Assembly: GCA_934167935.1 (NCBI GenBank)
Contig: CAKPMH010000006.1
Location: forward strand, 1 to 46,923
Source of the DNA: an uncultured Bacilli bacterium
Lineage (GTDB): Bacteria > Bacillota_I > Bacilli_A > RF39 > UBA660
Length of the DNA: 46,923 bases
Reading direction: 5' to 3'
The notes below the pieces were generated by a model. It did no database searches. It worked only from the letters and a program-made list of their open reading frames with translations, and had not been told where the DNA came from. Both the position numbers and the translations under genes were made by a program. Below are positions 37,384-46,449 of the stretch, one piece after another. Position 1 is the first letter of the stretch. The number at the start of each line of letters is the position of its first letter.

Positions 37384-39003
37384 ATGGAAAAAATAATAAA
37401 TATAATAAAAAAATATCTTAGTTTAATAATTAAATATATAAAAATATTTATAAATAAAATAAAAAATTTTTTAAAAAAAATAAAAAATAAGATAAATATT
37501 AAAAAAGAAAAAAATGAAAAAAGTAAAATTAAAATATTTTTGATAGGATTTTTTTCATATGTTGGTAGTGTAGTTGGATATTTAATAGCAAAACCAAAAG
37601 AACCATTAAAAGAAATAGAAAAAATAAATAAAAGAGCTATTAATATAGAAAAAGAAATAGAAAATGAAATATCACCATTTGTACTTAAAACATATAAAAA
37701 AGAAATTAATAAAAAAATACAAAAATTAGAGAAACTAAAAAATATTAAAACAAGAGAAGAAATAAAAGAAATAAAAAAAGAAGAAGAACATCTTTTAAAT
37801 ATAAATAAAAAAATAGAAGAAAAATTAATTAATATAGGTAGTTTAGAAAAAGACAAAGTAAAAAGTGAAATAAAAAATAAAGAAGAGAAAAAATTTTTAG
37901 AAACAGAAAGCAAAGTAGAATTAAATAATAATAAAATAAATAAAGAAGTAATAAAAAATAAAGTAGATACAAATTTAAAAAAAGTAGTAATTACATCAAA
38001 AAAAGGTTTGAAAAAAATTAAAAATGCAAGTTTAATAGGTGGAACATTATTATTAAATAAAGTAGTCAAAATAAAAAAGTATGAAACCAAAAAAAAGATA
38101 GAAAAACTAGATAAAAATGATAATATAAAAAAAGAAATAATAGAATTTAATAATATAATTAATAAAACTTATAATGAAGTAAAAGACAATAATAACGAAA
38201 TAGATTTATTAGAAAAAAAGAAAAAAATAGAAGAGTTAAAACAAAAATATATAGAATTAACTAGATATGATGATTTTATCTATTTGAAAGATGATTATAA
38301 GATTAATAGTATTGACTCAAATCATTTAGTATATCATGACAAATCAATAGATGATTTAATTGATTATTTAAATAATAAAATAGATGAAGTTGAAAAAGAA
38401 AAAGCCCTGAGAGAAAAGGACTTATTAAACGAAAAGAAAAAAGTTAATGATATAATGCTTGCTAAAACTAGTATTAAAGAAGATATTAGTTTGAGTATGA
38501 GAGAAATAAAAAAAATAAAGAAAGATATTTTAAGAATTCCTACTAGTTATAAAAAACCAAATTTAATAACAAGATTATCTAATTTCTTTAAATATTCTAT
38601 CAATGTTGGTATAAGTTTAATTCCATTTGGAATATTTAAAAATAAATTATTAGCAACATTAACAAGTGGAATAATTTTAAATAATAGAATAAGATGTATG
38701 AATTCCATTATTTCAAATAGTGATAAAGTTGCTTTTATAGAATATGAGAATATTTTAGCAAATTTAAATGATAGAAAAAATTACTTAGAAAATACTAACT
38801 ATGTTTTATTAGATACAATAAGTCAAATAGACTTGTTAAAAATAAAATTAAATGAAATAGATATTAATAATTCAGAAAAAGAAAAACTATTAGTTGGATT
38901 AGATGAAATGAAATTAGATCTTTTAGAAGAAAATTTAAAAGTAGAAACAACTTTAGAAGAAGTAAATAAAATAGGAAAAAATAAAATAAAAATAAAGGAG
39001 TAA
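37384..39003 (+). CDS. Lys/Glu-rich coiled-coil protein, unknown
   Basis: The 539 residues are dominated by Lys, Ile, Glu and Asn. A very basic N-terminal part (KIKNFLKKIKNKINIKKEK) is followed by a hydrophobic segment near residues 55-75 (FLIGFFSYVGSVVGYLIA), long heptad-type helices, and a second apolar stretch around 400-430 (INVGISLIPFGIFKNKLLATL). No family is recognised. It could bridge membrane and cytoplasm. It heads a tight run of five genes (gaps of 1 and 7 bases, overlaps of 8 and 11), so its function is likely tied to them. Confidence 0.7.
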   Translation: MEKIINIIKKYLSLIIKYIKIFINKIKNFLKKIKNKINIKKEKNEKSKIKIFLIGFFSYVGSVVGYLIAKPKEPLKEIEKINKRAINIEKEIENEISPFVLKTYKKEINKKIQKLEKLKNIKTREEIKEIKKEEEHLLNINKKIEEKLINIGSLEKDKVKSEIKNKEEKKFLETESKVELNNNKINKEVIKNKVDTNLKKVVITSKKGLKKIKNASLIGGTLLLNKVVKIKKYETKKKIEKLDKNDNIKKEIIEFNNIINKTYNEVKDNNNEIDLLEKKKKIEELKQKYIELTRYDDFIYLKDDYKINSIDSNHLVYHDKSIDDLIDYLNNKIDEVEKEKALREKDLLNEKKKVNDIMLAKTSIKEDISLSMREIKKIKKDILRIPTSYKKPNLITRLSNFFKYSINVGISLIPFGIFKNKLLATLTSGIILNNRIRCMNSIISNSDKVAFIEYENILANLNDRKNYLENTNYVLLDTISQIDLLKIKLNEIDINNSEKEKLLVGLDEMKLDLLEENLKVETTLEEVNKIGKNKIKIKE

Positions 39004-39004
39004 T

Positions 39005-39643
39005 ATGAGAGAACAATATAAAAATTATATAGAAATTGATCATTCATTTGACAAATTAACAATGTTTGGAATAATTTGTTTAATAATAGTAATATCAGGT
39101 ATTTTTGGCTTTATTTATGAATTTATATTTTATTATTTTAATTTTGGGATGAAGGAATTTTATTATAGAGGTGGTAACTTTCTACCTTGGATAAATATCT
39201 ATGCTATAGGAGCAGTATTTATATATTTTTTTACATATAAATATAGAAAGAAACCTATAAAAGTATTTTTAATTAGTATGATTACATCAGGAATACTTGA
39301 ATATATTGGTGGATTACTATTATATAAAGTAGGTAATGGGTTTAGATGCTGGGATTATAATACAGAAATACTTAATTTTTTAAATATTAATGGATTTGTT
39401 TGTTTAAGAAGTGTATTATTTTTTGGAATATCGGCTTTATTATTAATATATTTAATTGTTCCAATTTGTTTTATTTTAGCTAATAAATTAGATAAAAAAT
39501 TATTTTTAATTATTAGTATTTCAATTTGTTCTATATTTTTAATGGATGAAATATATAATCTTTTAGTAGCAAGAATATTTAATTTGAAAAGAGCTTCTGA
39601 TATATATAAAAGTTTAGGTGTAAAATATGTAAGTTTTAAATAG
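39005..39643 (+). CDS. Putative ABC-transporter type IV membrane protein (CmpB family)
   Basis: The 212 residues have about six hydrophobic segments. The family pattern is visible: FGFIYEFIFYYF, FYYRGGNFLPWINIYAIGAVF, SGILEYIGGLLLYKVGNGFRCWDY, and NINGFVCLRSVLFFG. This matches the family labelled putative ABC-transporter type IV. Its true role is not established despite the name. It is an integral membrane protein in the operon that starts at 37384. Confidence 0.8.
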   Translation: MREQYKNYIEIDHSFDKLTMFGIICLIIVISGIFGFIYEFIFYYFNFGMKEFYYRGGNFLPWINIYAIGAVFIYFFTYKYRKKPIKVFLISMITSGILEYIGGLLLYKVGNGFRCWDYNTEILNFLNINGFVCLRSVLFFGISALLLIYLIVPICFILANKLDKKLFLIISISICSIFLMDEIYNLLVARIFNLKRASDIYKSLGVKYVSFK

Positions 39644-39650
39644 GTGATTT

Positions 39651-40409
39651 ATGGAGATATATGATTTAGATTATAATAAAAGAGATTTGTTAATTAGTTC
39701 TTTATCTTTAAATTTAGAAGATAATATAAAAGCAATAGAAGAATATTACAAAAATTTCAAAATAGAAAAAAATAGATTTTTAGTGATTTCCGATACACAT
39801 TTTGGTAGAAGTAAATGCGATATATATCTTATGGATAAAATATATAATTATGCTATAAATAATAATATAGATACAATTATTCATGCAGGAGACTTAGTAG
39901 AAGGAAAGAGTAATCCTTATATGAAAAATTTAAGTATTGATGAACAAATAAAAAATTTTATAAAATATTATCCTAATGATTTAGTAAAAACATATTATTT
40001 ATATGGAAATCATGATTTTAATTGTTATTATTATGATAAGGTTGATTTAAAAGAATATCTAAAGGAGTTAAAAAATTTAGAGTATATAGGTGTTAAAAAT
40101 TCATATATTTATTTGAATGATAATAGTATTATTAAAGTTGAACATAAATGTAAAACGTGTAATTATATTGTTCCAAAATTAGAATATGATTTTAAAATTT
40201 ATGGTCATAAACATAGTTATGGAGCTTATAGTGAGGCTAGTGATATAAGATTACCAGCTCTGATTTTAGATAATCCTGATAATATTGAGACAGGCTTTTT
40301 AGATGTAACTTTAGATTTAGGAAATCTTATTGTTAATTTTTATAATAATGATATTAATCATATTAAAGAAGATGTAGTATGTAAAAGAAAGGTACTTAAA
40401 TGTGAATAA
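39651..40409 (+). CDS. Calcineurin-like metallophosphoesterase
   Basis: The 252 residues keep all metal motifs of the family: SDTHFGRS (D-x-H), HAGDLVEG (GD), YGNHDFN (GNHD) and GHKHSYG (GHxH), which hold two metal ions for phosphoester hydrolysis. There is an N-terminal extension of about 40 residues before the first motif. Substrate is not predictable; YfcE/MJ0936-type relatives act on phosphodiesters or cyclic nucleotides. Its stop overlaps the start of the HD-domain gene by eight bases, so both phosphohydrolases are made together. Confidence 0.88.
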   Translation: MEIYDLDYNKRDLLISSLSLNLEDNIKAIEEYYKNFKIEKNRFLVISDTHFGRSKCDIYLMDKIYNYAINNNIDTIIHAGDLVEGKSNPYMKNLSIDEQIKNFIKYYPNDLVKTYYLYGNHDFNCYYYDKVDLKEYLKELKNLEYIGVKNSYIYLNDNSIIKVEHKCKTCNYIVPKLEYDFKIYGHKHSYGAYSEASDIRLPALILDNPDNIETGFLDVTLDLGNLIVNFYNNDINHIKEDVVCKRKVLKCE

Positions 40410-40989
40410 AAAAATAGAAAAATTATATAATATTCTTTTATCGGATATACCAAGTAGAGAAATTAAAAAAAATGAAATATTTATATTTGAATTAATCGAA
40501 GAACTTGAAAAATGTAAAAACTTTAATCAAAATAATGAATGGCATATTTATGATGTTTATGAACATATTTTACACGTTGTTGATTATGTTGATTCAAACA
40601 TTTATTTGAGATTATCAGCTTTGTTTCACGATATTGGAAAACCCTATACTTATACAGTAGATACTAATAATGTTGGACATTTTTATGGTCATTATAAAAA
40701 ATCTTTAGAAATATTTGAAGAGTTTAGTAAGAAAAATGATCTTGATAAAAAAATATATGATATTGCATCTAAATTAATTTATTATCATGATATAAATATA
40801 TCTAAATTAGAAAATAAAGAATTATTAAAATTTTTAAATAATTTTAGTTATGAAGAATTAGAAATGTTGTTTAATTTAAAAATAAGTGATTTAAAAGCAC
40901 AAAATCCTAAATTTCATTATTTAATAAAAGAAATAGAAAAAGAAAAAATAAACGTTTTAAATATAAAGGGAGGTTTTTATGAAAAATAG
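40402..40989 (+). CDS. HD-domain phosphohydrolase
   Basis: The 195 residues carry a metal-dependent HD core: VYEHILHVVD, SALFHDIGKPYTY (HD), HFYGHYKKS and YYHDIN. The layout is close to the HD domain attached to CCA-adding enzymes, here as a stand-alone protein. Activity could be phosphatase or phosphodiesterase on nucleotides. GTG start 40402 lies within the end of the metallophosphoesterase gene, and the next gene starts 11 bases before its stop. Confidence 0.85.
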   Translation: MNKKIEKLYNILLSDIPSREIKKNEIFIFELIEELEKCKNFNQNNEWHIYDVYEHILHVVDYVDSNIYLRLSALFHDIGKPYTYTVDTNNVGHFYGHYKKSLEIFEEFSKKNDLDKKIYDIASKLIYYHDINISKLENKELLKFLNNFSYEELEMLFNLKISDLKAQNPKFHYLIKEIEKEKINVLNIKGGFYEK

Positions 40990-41536
40990 TGAACTTGAAA
41001 GTATAAGAAGTGAATATAAAGATTTATTAAATTTAAGAGCAAAAATAATAGATAAATTAAAAAAAATAGAAGATTTAGAAAAAAATCCATTTGTAAAAGA
41101 ATATTTAAAATTAAGGGAAGAACTAGAAAGTGATAATGATCACAAATATACTCATATGGAAAGATTGAATGATTTTGATATGCTTAAATTATGCTACAAC
41201 AAGGTAAATATTACAGAAACAAATAATATATATGTATATACAGGAACATTTAAAAATGATATTAATGATAGTTTGGGTACAAGAGTAAATTATGATAGTG
41301 AAAATGCTTTATATAGTAAATATAGTAATATAGAATTACAAGAATATAATTTTAATAGTACCATGATAATTCCAGTATCTAAAAGAGAAGAATTCGAAAA
41401 AAATAATATAGTTATATTTCCTAAAAATTATTTACTAGATAAAACATTTTATGATATACAAAATGATTTTTTTCTTGATGCTATGGAATTAGGACAAGAA
41501 AAAGCAATAGAGAAATTGTTAAAAAAATATAAATAA
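40979..41536 (+). CDS. Unknown protein, last gene of the phosphohydrolase operon
   Basis: The 185 residues have a predicted helical N-terminal third (SELESIRSEYKDLLNLRAKI...KKIEDLEKN) and a beta-rich centre (NNIYVYTGTFKND, IELQEYNFNSTMIIPVSKREEFEKNNIVIFPKNYLLD). I recognise no domain. No signal peptide is seen. GGGAGG precedes its ATG and overlaps the HD gene. A strong terminator follows after the stop, ending the five-gene unit. Confidence 0.7.
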   Translation: MKNSELESIRSEYKDLLNLRAKIIDKLKKIEDLEKNPFVKEYLKLREELESDNDHKYTHMERLNDFDMLKLCYNKVNITETNNIYVYTGTFKNDINDSLGTRVNYDSENALYSKYSNIELQEYNFNSTMIIPVSKREEFEKNNIVIFPKNYLLDKTFYDIQNDFFLDAMELGQEKAIEKLLKKYK

Positions 41537-41556
41537 AAAGTGTTTATTTTTTTTAC

Positions 41557-41583
41557 AAATGTAATTTATTACATTTTTTTTTG
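41557..41583 (+). terminator. Intrinsic terminator of the five-gene operon
   Basis: AAATGTAA (41557-41564) pairs with TTACATTT (41569-41576), loop TTTA, followed by a T-run. Confidence 0.75.
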
Positions 41584-41663
41584 TTAATAAATGTAAAATT
41601 TAAATTAAAATAAAGTATCATAAAAAAATATGTGATAAAATAATAAAAGATAGGAGAGATATA

Positions 41664-42446
41664 ATGATAAATTATGATTTTAAAGGTAAAAATGTAATTG
41701 TTACAGGAGCAAGTATGGGACTTGGATATGCGATTGCTTTAGAATTTGCTAAAGCTGGTGCCTCTTTAATAATTGCAGATATAAATATAGAGGAAGCAGA
41801 AAAAGCAAAAGAAAAATTAAGTCAATATGGAGGTATAGTTGAAACATATAAAATAGATGTTTCAAATTATAGTGAATTTGTGTCTTTAGCAAATTTTGCA
41901 AAAGAAAAATTTAAAACTATAGATATTTTAGTAAATAATGCTGGAATATTTGTTGCAGAAATGTTTAATGATATGGATACATCTAAAATGGATAAATTAA
42001 TTAATGTAAATTTAAATGGAACTGTTTATGGATGTAAAGCTATTTTGCCTATTATGAAAGAACAACAATATGGTAAAGTTGTTAATATGTCAAGTATTGC
42101 AGCTAAATTAGGTGGAAGTGGTGCAGCTATTTATTCAGCTACTAAGGCAGCTGTTTTAGAACTTACGGCGTGTTTAGCACGTGAATATGCAAAGGATAAT
42201 ATTAACATAAATTGTGTACTTCCAGGTATTATAAGAACACCTTTATGGGAAAAGGCATTAGATGAAATGACAGAAGGAGACGTATCAAAAAAAGATACAG
42301 TGTTTGCTCAATTTACAAAAGATATTCCAATGGGTAGACCACAAGAACCTATTGACATTGCAAAAGCTGTTTTATTCTTATGCAGTGATGATGCAATTAA
42401 TATTACTGCTCAAAACTTAGCTGTTGATGGAGGACATACATATTAA
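41664..42446 (+). CDS. Short-chain dehydrogenase/reductase (FabG/glucose dehydrogenase type)
   Basis: A complete classical SDR of 260 residues: TGASMGLG at 14-21, NNAG at about 91-94, Ser144, Tyr157 and Lys161 (YSATK), and the C-terminal PMGRPQEPIDIAKAVLFLCSD/VDGG block. ASP40 after the second strand (IADIN) suggests preference for NAD(H). Annotation as 3-oxoacyl-ACP reductase or a sugar/hydroxysteroid dehydrogenase cannot be separated here. It is unlike the SDR at 36560, with the full glycine motif. It is monocistronic, after a 127-base AT-rich intergenic region. Confidence 0.9.
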   Translation: MINYDFKGKNVIVTGASMGLGYAIALEFAKAGASLIIADINIEEAEKAKEKLSQYGGIVETYKIDVSNYSEFVSLANFAKEKFKTIDILVNNAGIFVAEMFNDMDTSKMDKLINVNLNGTVYGCKAILPIMKEQQYGKVVNMSSIAAKLGGSGAAIYSATKAAVLELTACLAREYAKDNININCVLPGIIRTPLWEKALDEMTEGDVSKKDTVFAQFTKDIPMGRPQEPIDIAKAVLFLCSDDAINITAQNLAVDGGHTY

Positions 42447-42536
42447 AAATAAAAAGAAACATTAAAATATAAGTAGAAATAATAATTGTAATATGTTATA
42501 ATATACTGCAATTTATTATGTTTAGGGAGGTTTTGT

Positions 42537-42977
42537 ATGTTTAAATATAGTGAAAAAGATTTATATAATAGATGTGGATATGATAAAAATAGTGTAGGAA
42601 AAGATTTTAAAGGTGACTTTTATGTAACACCTGATGAATCAAAAATTCCAACATTTACTTATGAAAAATTAGGTGATAGTGGATTATCAAGAGGTTTAGT
42701 TTTAAAAACATCTAAAGGATATATACCTGTTGATAGAATAACTAAATTTAGTGATATTCTTGATGAATCTTTGTATTTAAAAGATGAAACTTTATGGATA
42801 ATTCCATATTTAAGTTATCCTTTATTTTATTCTGAGTCAATTTTTAAGTTTGCAGTTTTAATGGGAAAAAATTGGGAAGGGATTATTTATAAAACAAATA
42901 GTTATAAAAATAATCTAGAAGAGGATGAAATTAGGGAAGAATTTGTAATAGGTCATGTAAAAAAGAAAAAAATATAG
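42537..42977 (+). CDS. Unknown small protein
   Basis: The 146 residues show no family I recognise. There is a Gly/Asp-rich start (YNRCGYDKNSVGKDFKGDFY), a central segment with SGLSRGLVLKTSKGYIPVDRI, and an aromatic stretch (WIIPYLSYPLFYSESIFKF). It looks cytoplasmic; no membrane helix is obvious. AGGGAGGT upstream of the ATG and a downstream terminator support it as a real single gene. Confidence 0.7.
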   Translation: MFKYSEKDLYNRCGYDKNSVGKDFKGDFYVTPDESKIPTFTYEKLGDSGLSRGLVLKTSKGYIPVDRITKFSDILDESLYLKDETLWIIPYLSYPLFYSESIFKFAVLMGKNWEGIIYKTNSYKNNLEEDEIREEFVIGHVKKKKI

Positions 42978-42992
42978 ATAAATTATTATAAT

Positions 42993-43017
42993 ACAGATTT
43001 ATATATCTGTTTTTTTG
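42993..43017 (+). terminator. Intrinsic terminator
   Basis: ACAGAT (42993-42998) pairs with ATCTGT (43005-43010), loop TTATAT, followed by a T-run. Confidence 0.7.
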
Positions 43018-43111
43018 TTAGAAAGTGTTATAATATAAATATATTAAAATCTTTTTGAGTAAATACTTTAACAAATATTAAATAATCTATTAATAATTAA
43101 GGGTGATAATA

Positions 43112-43570
43112 ATGAAAATAGCAAGTAAAAAGGATATTGATAAAATTGCTCAAATTAGAATTAAACAACAAAAAGATGATTGGAAAGATGAATATAGTGA
43201 TAAGTATAATTTGATAGAAATGACAAAATTATATTTAGAAAAACATCTAAATAAAGATTTTTACGCATTTATTGAGGAAAAAGATAATGATATAATTGCT
43301 ATATGTTGTCTACAGATTATTGAATATTTACCTCAATGTAATGATAATGGTAAACAAGGATATGTATGTAATGTTTATACAAAAGATGAATTTAGAAATA
43401 GAGGATTACAAACCAATTTACTAAGAGAAGTTATAAAATTTGCTATTAAAAATAAATTATGTAAACTTAATTTATCAACTGATAACAAAAAGGCTATATC
43501 AATATATAAAAAATTAGGTTTTGAATTTGATACTTTAGCAATGAAGATAGAATTTTTTAAAGATGATTAA
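43112..43570 (+). CDS. GNAT-family N-acetyltransferase
   Basis: The 152 residues end with the GNAT core: VCNVYTKDEFRNRGLQTNLL, with the acetyl-CoA pyrophosphate loop RNRGLQ, then LNLSTDNKKAISIYKKLGFEF. The N-terminal part (ASKKDIDKIAQIRIKQQKDDW) is the usual first strand and helix. The substrate is unknown. ATG 43112 has AAGGGTGAT just upstream; GTG 43103 lies in that site. It is monocistronic. Confidence 0.85.
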   Translation: MKIASKKDIDKIAQIRIKQQKDDWKDEYSDKYNLIEMTKLYLEKHLNKDFYAFIEEKDNDIIAICCLQIIEYLPQCNDNGKQGYVCNVYTKDEFRNRGLQTNLLREVIKFAIKNKLCKLNLSTDNKKAISIYKKLGFEFDTLAMKIEFFKDD

Positions 43571-43677
43571 AAATCTATACAAGGATAAAAAGCAATTTAA
43601 TAATTTGTTAAAAAATATTGCTTGTGGCAACTAAACATTTATAATACAATTAGCTTGATGAAAGGAGAATATTTAGT

Positions 43678-44193
43678 ATGTTAAAAGATAATTTAAAAAT
43701 ACTTAGAAAAAATAAAGGTCTTTCACAAGAGGAATTAAGTATTAAATTAAATGTTGTTAGACAAACAATTTCAAAATGGGAACAAGGATTATCTGTTCCT
43801 GATGCTGAGATGCTTATATCAATATCAAAATTTTTCAATACTCCAATTAGTGATATATTAGGAGAGAATATTATAGAAAAAGAAAAGAATGATTTAAAAG
43901 TGATATCTGAAAAATTAGAAGTTATTAATGAACAATTAGCTATGAAGCAAAAACAAAAGAGAAAAATATTAGTTAATACATTAATAATTATTGATATATT
44001 TTTAATATCATTGTTTATTTTGTTAGCGATATTAGACAGCCCATATCAATCATGGGATTATGGTAATTTTGAATGGTCTGTTATAGGAACATTATGGCAT
44101 TCATTTGAATGGATATATTTTAAAATTTCTCCACTTATGATTATCATAATTACTTCAATATTAGGAATAATAATTTTAAAAAAAAATAAATAG
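43678..44193 (+). CDS. XRE-type transcriptional regulator with membrane C-terminus
   Basis: The 171 residues start with a Cro/C1 helix-turn-helix (LKILRKNKGLSQEELSIKLNVVRQTISKWEQG). A linker (ISDILGENIIEKEKND) and two hydrophobic segments, about 101-119 and 153-166, follow. Many Bacilli have such membrane-tethered XRE regulators, often next to transporter or stress genes. The operator is not visible here. AAAGGAGAAT is a strong ribosome site. It precedes the ART/kinase fusion by 100 bases, and a regulatory link is possible but unproven. Confidence 0.88.
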   Translation: MLKDNLKILRKNKGLSQEELSIKLNVVRQTISKWEQGLSVPDAEMLISISKFFNTPISDILGENIIEKEKNDLKVISEKLEVINEQLAMKQKQKRKILVNTLIIIDIFLISLFILLAILDSPYQSWDYGNFEWSVIGTLWHSFEWIYFKISPLMIIIITSILGIIILKKNK

Positions 44194-44292
44194 CTATAAT
44201 TTAAATTTTATTTATGAAAGTTTTATAAATAAAGAGATACTAAAAAATATAATACTTTTTTTGTATAATTATTTAAAGTAGGATGTGAAAGT

Positions 44293-45792
44293 ATGGAAAA
44301 GTTATATCATGGAAGTTCTAAAGAAGGAATTAAAAGATTAGAACCGATGAAATCTACACATGGAACGTATGTGTATGCTACACCAGATAAGGAATTATCA
44401 ATAATATTTTCTGGAAGATGTGGAGATGATTTAACATATACACTATATAAAGAAAATGAAAATGATCCATGGATAATTGTAGAAAGAATTCCAAAAGCAT
44501 TTGATACAATGTTTAGTAATGAATCTTCTATTTACACTGTAAATGATTCATTTTTTAAAGATATCCATACTGGCTTTTCTGAGGTTGTATCTGAAGTAGG
44601 TGTTGATGTTTTAAAAGAAGAAAAAATTTTAAATGTTTATAATTCGATAAAAGAGATGGAGAAAAAAGGTAAGGTTAAGTTATATATTTATCCTAATAGA
44701 CCAGATAGAATACCTAATGATGATAGAGATTTAATAGAAAAAATAATAAATCAATGTCAAAGAAATAATGAAAATATAACAAAAAATAAATTTAAACGCT
44801 TATTATTTTTACATCCTAACATGATTTTATTAATTAATGAAAAATTGAGAGAATTAAATCTAGAAATATTTCAAAAAAATGATATTTTAAATTTACTTGA
44901 TGAATATATTGTTATGCAAATGCTTGATTGCAATCGTGAACAATATATAAAATCTTCTGTTATTCAAATTATAAATTATTATCCAGAATTAACAAGTGAA
45001 GTCCAAAATAGAATTGATATTTTTGATAAAGAAAAAAATGAAAAAATTAATTTTATAATCAATAGTATTTCTAAGAATTTTAAGAATATACCGCAAGATT
45101 TTGTAGAAGCAACAAGAAAGTATTATTTGAATGATGATAGAAGTTTTATTAAAATATGTTCTGAGTTAAATATACAATTAAAAAAATTAAATGCGATGGA
45201 GGAATTGGTAAATAAAAATATAAATCCAGAAATTTTAGATAATAGTATATTATTAATAGGACCTATGGGTACAGGTAAATCTACTATAGCTAATAAATTA
45301 AGTGAAAGTTTATCATTACCTCGAATTTCTTTAGATAATAAAGAACAATTAAAGGAATTATATAAACAAAAAGAAGGTTTTGAAAATTTTAAAGAGTTTG
45401 AATTTTTCTTAACTTGTTCAACTTTAACAAACTTGAATAAACCATGTATAATTGATTTTGGTGCTGGACATTCGGTATATGAGAGTCCATTAATGTTTTA
45501 TGAGTTTAAAAAATTAATGAATAAGTTTTCAAATATAATATATATGATTCCAAGTAAAAATAAAGAAGAATCAATTCAAATATTAAATGATAGAGTAATG
45601 AAAAGAAATCCAAATGAACTAGTTCAATCATTAAATAATAACAGACATTTTGTTGAAATACCATGTAATGAAGAGTTAGCAACCTTAACTGAATATACAA
45701 AAGGAAAAGATATTCAAACGATTACTGATGAAATAATAAATTACGTATATGAAAAATCAAATGATTTAACTACAACACGTCATATAGTGTAG
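44293..45792 (+). CDS. ART-like/P-loop kinase fusion protein
   Basis: The 499 residues have two recognisable parts. The first ~140 show LYHGSSKEG and GTYVYATPDKELSIIFSG, then FSEVVSEVGVD. An early H-G-S followed by Y-V-Y-A-T-x-x-x is typical of the NAD-binding core of ADP-ribosyltransferase-like folds. After a helical middle (150-310) a P-loop kinase domain starts: Walker A GPMGTGKST at 323-331, IISLD-type second strand and CIIDFGAG. This resembles shikimate-kinase/zeta-toxin-like kinases. A toxin, an effector, or a nucleotide-modifying enzyme are all possible. No obvious antitoxin gene lies next to it, though an XRE regulator does. The family call is by eye. Confidence 0.6.
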   Translation: MEKLYHGSSKEGIKRLEPMKSTHGTYVYATPDKELSIIFSGRCGDDLTYTLYKENENDPWIIVERIPKAFDTMFSNESSIYTVNDSFFKDIHTGFSEVVSEVGVDVLKEEKILNVYNSIKEMEKKGKVKLYIYPNRPDRIPNDDRDLIEKIINQCQRNNENITKNKFKRLLFLHPNMILLINEKLRELNLEIFQKNDILNLLDEYIVMQMLDCNREQYIKSSVIQIINYYPELTSEVQNRIDIFDKEKNEKINFIINSISKNFKNIPQDFVEATRKYYLNDDRSFIKICSELNIQLKKLNAMEELVNKNINPEILDNSILLIGPMGTGKSTIANKLSESLSLPRISLDNKEQLKELYKQKEGFENFKEFEFFLTCSTLTNLNKPCIIDFGAGHSVYESPLMFYEFKKLMNKFSNIIYMIPSKNKEESIQILNDRVMKRNPNELVQSLNNNRHFVEIPCNEELATLTEYTKGKDIQTITDEIINYVYEKSNDLTTTRHIV

Positions 45793-46201
45793 ATTAAAAA
45801 AATATTAAATATTAATAAAGAAAACAAGATCTAATCTTTTTAATAAGCAGATTTAAATTTATAGTGATGAAAAATTTAGATAGATTATATAAGAAAAATT
45901 TGAAAATACAATTCTTGATTAATATGATGGTAAGAAATTTAAATAAATTGCTCTTAAAAAGGAGCTTTTTTATTTGAAAAGATTGTTATTTTAAGCTAAA
46001 TTTAAGATATTTTTGTAATATATTTTTAGTGGCTATTAGTGGCTATTTTTTAGATCATTGAAAAATTAAAAACGAGTATCATAAAAATATATTATTTTTT
46101 TATCTTTTTTGTTATAATTAAAGTAAGAATTAATGGAATGGAAAAAATGCCTATTTTAAAAATGAAATAATATTATATGTATATGAAATTTTAATATATA
46201 A
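45793..46201 (+). other. Intergenic region, 409 bases
   Basis: No gene is visible. It contains a terminator-like hairpin GCTC/GAGC with TTTTTT tail (45950-45971) that may end the fusion gene, a perfect tandem pair of AGTGGCTATT (46028-46047), and TATAAT at 46113-46118 with an AT-rich upstream region that could serve the next small gene. Confidence 0.6.
46028..46047 (+). repeat. Tandem 10-bp repeat
   Basis: Two adjacent copies of AGTGGCTATT (46028-46037 and 46038-46047) in an otherwise AT-only stretch. It could be a protein-binding site or a junction scar. Confidence 0.6.
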
Positions 46202-46210
46202 GTGATTAAA

Positions 46211-46402
46211 ATGGATATGTATCAAAAAAGAAAAATGAGGCAAGAAAAGAAAAATAATGATAGTCAAAAAAGTTTTTCAAAGGTTTCCATTTCGTGGTAT
46301 ATACCGACTTTAATTAACTTTCCTAGAAAACCTTATTTTACAAGGGTTTATATTTGGGTGTTTTTTACATTTTTATATAAAAAATTAATAAAAATTATGT
46401 AA
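46211..46402 (+). CDS. Possible small basic protein
   Basis: A 63-residue frame with a strongly basic N-terminus (MYQKRKMRQEKK) and a hydrophobic C-terminal third (VYIWVFFTFLYKKLIKIM), so it may be membrane associated. AAGTGATTAAA lies before ATG 46211, similar to ribosome sites elsewhere in the window. No family is recognised; it could also be the remnant of a longer gene. An upstream TATAAT is at 46113. Confidence 0.4.
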   Translation: MDMYQKRKMRQEKKNNDSQKSFSKVSISWYIPTLINFPRKPYFTRVYIWVFFTFLYKKLIKIM

Positions 46403-46449
46403 GAGTGATTTATGGAAAACTAATATTTTAGACAAAGGAGATGATAACA

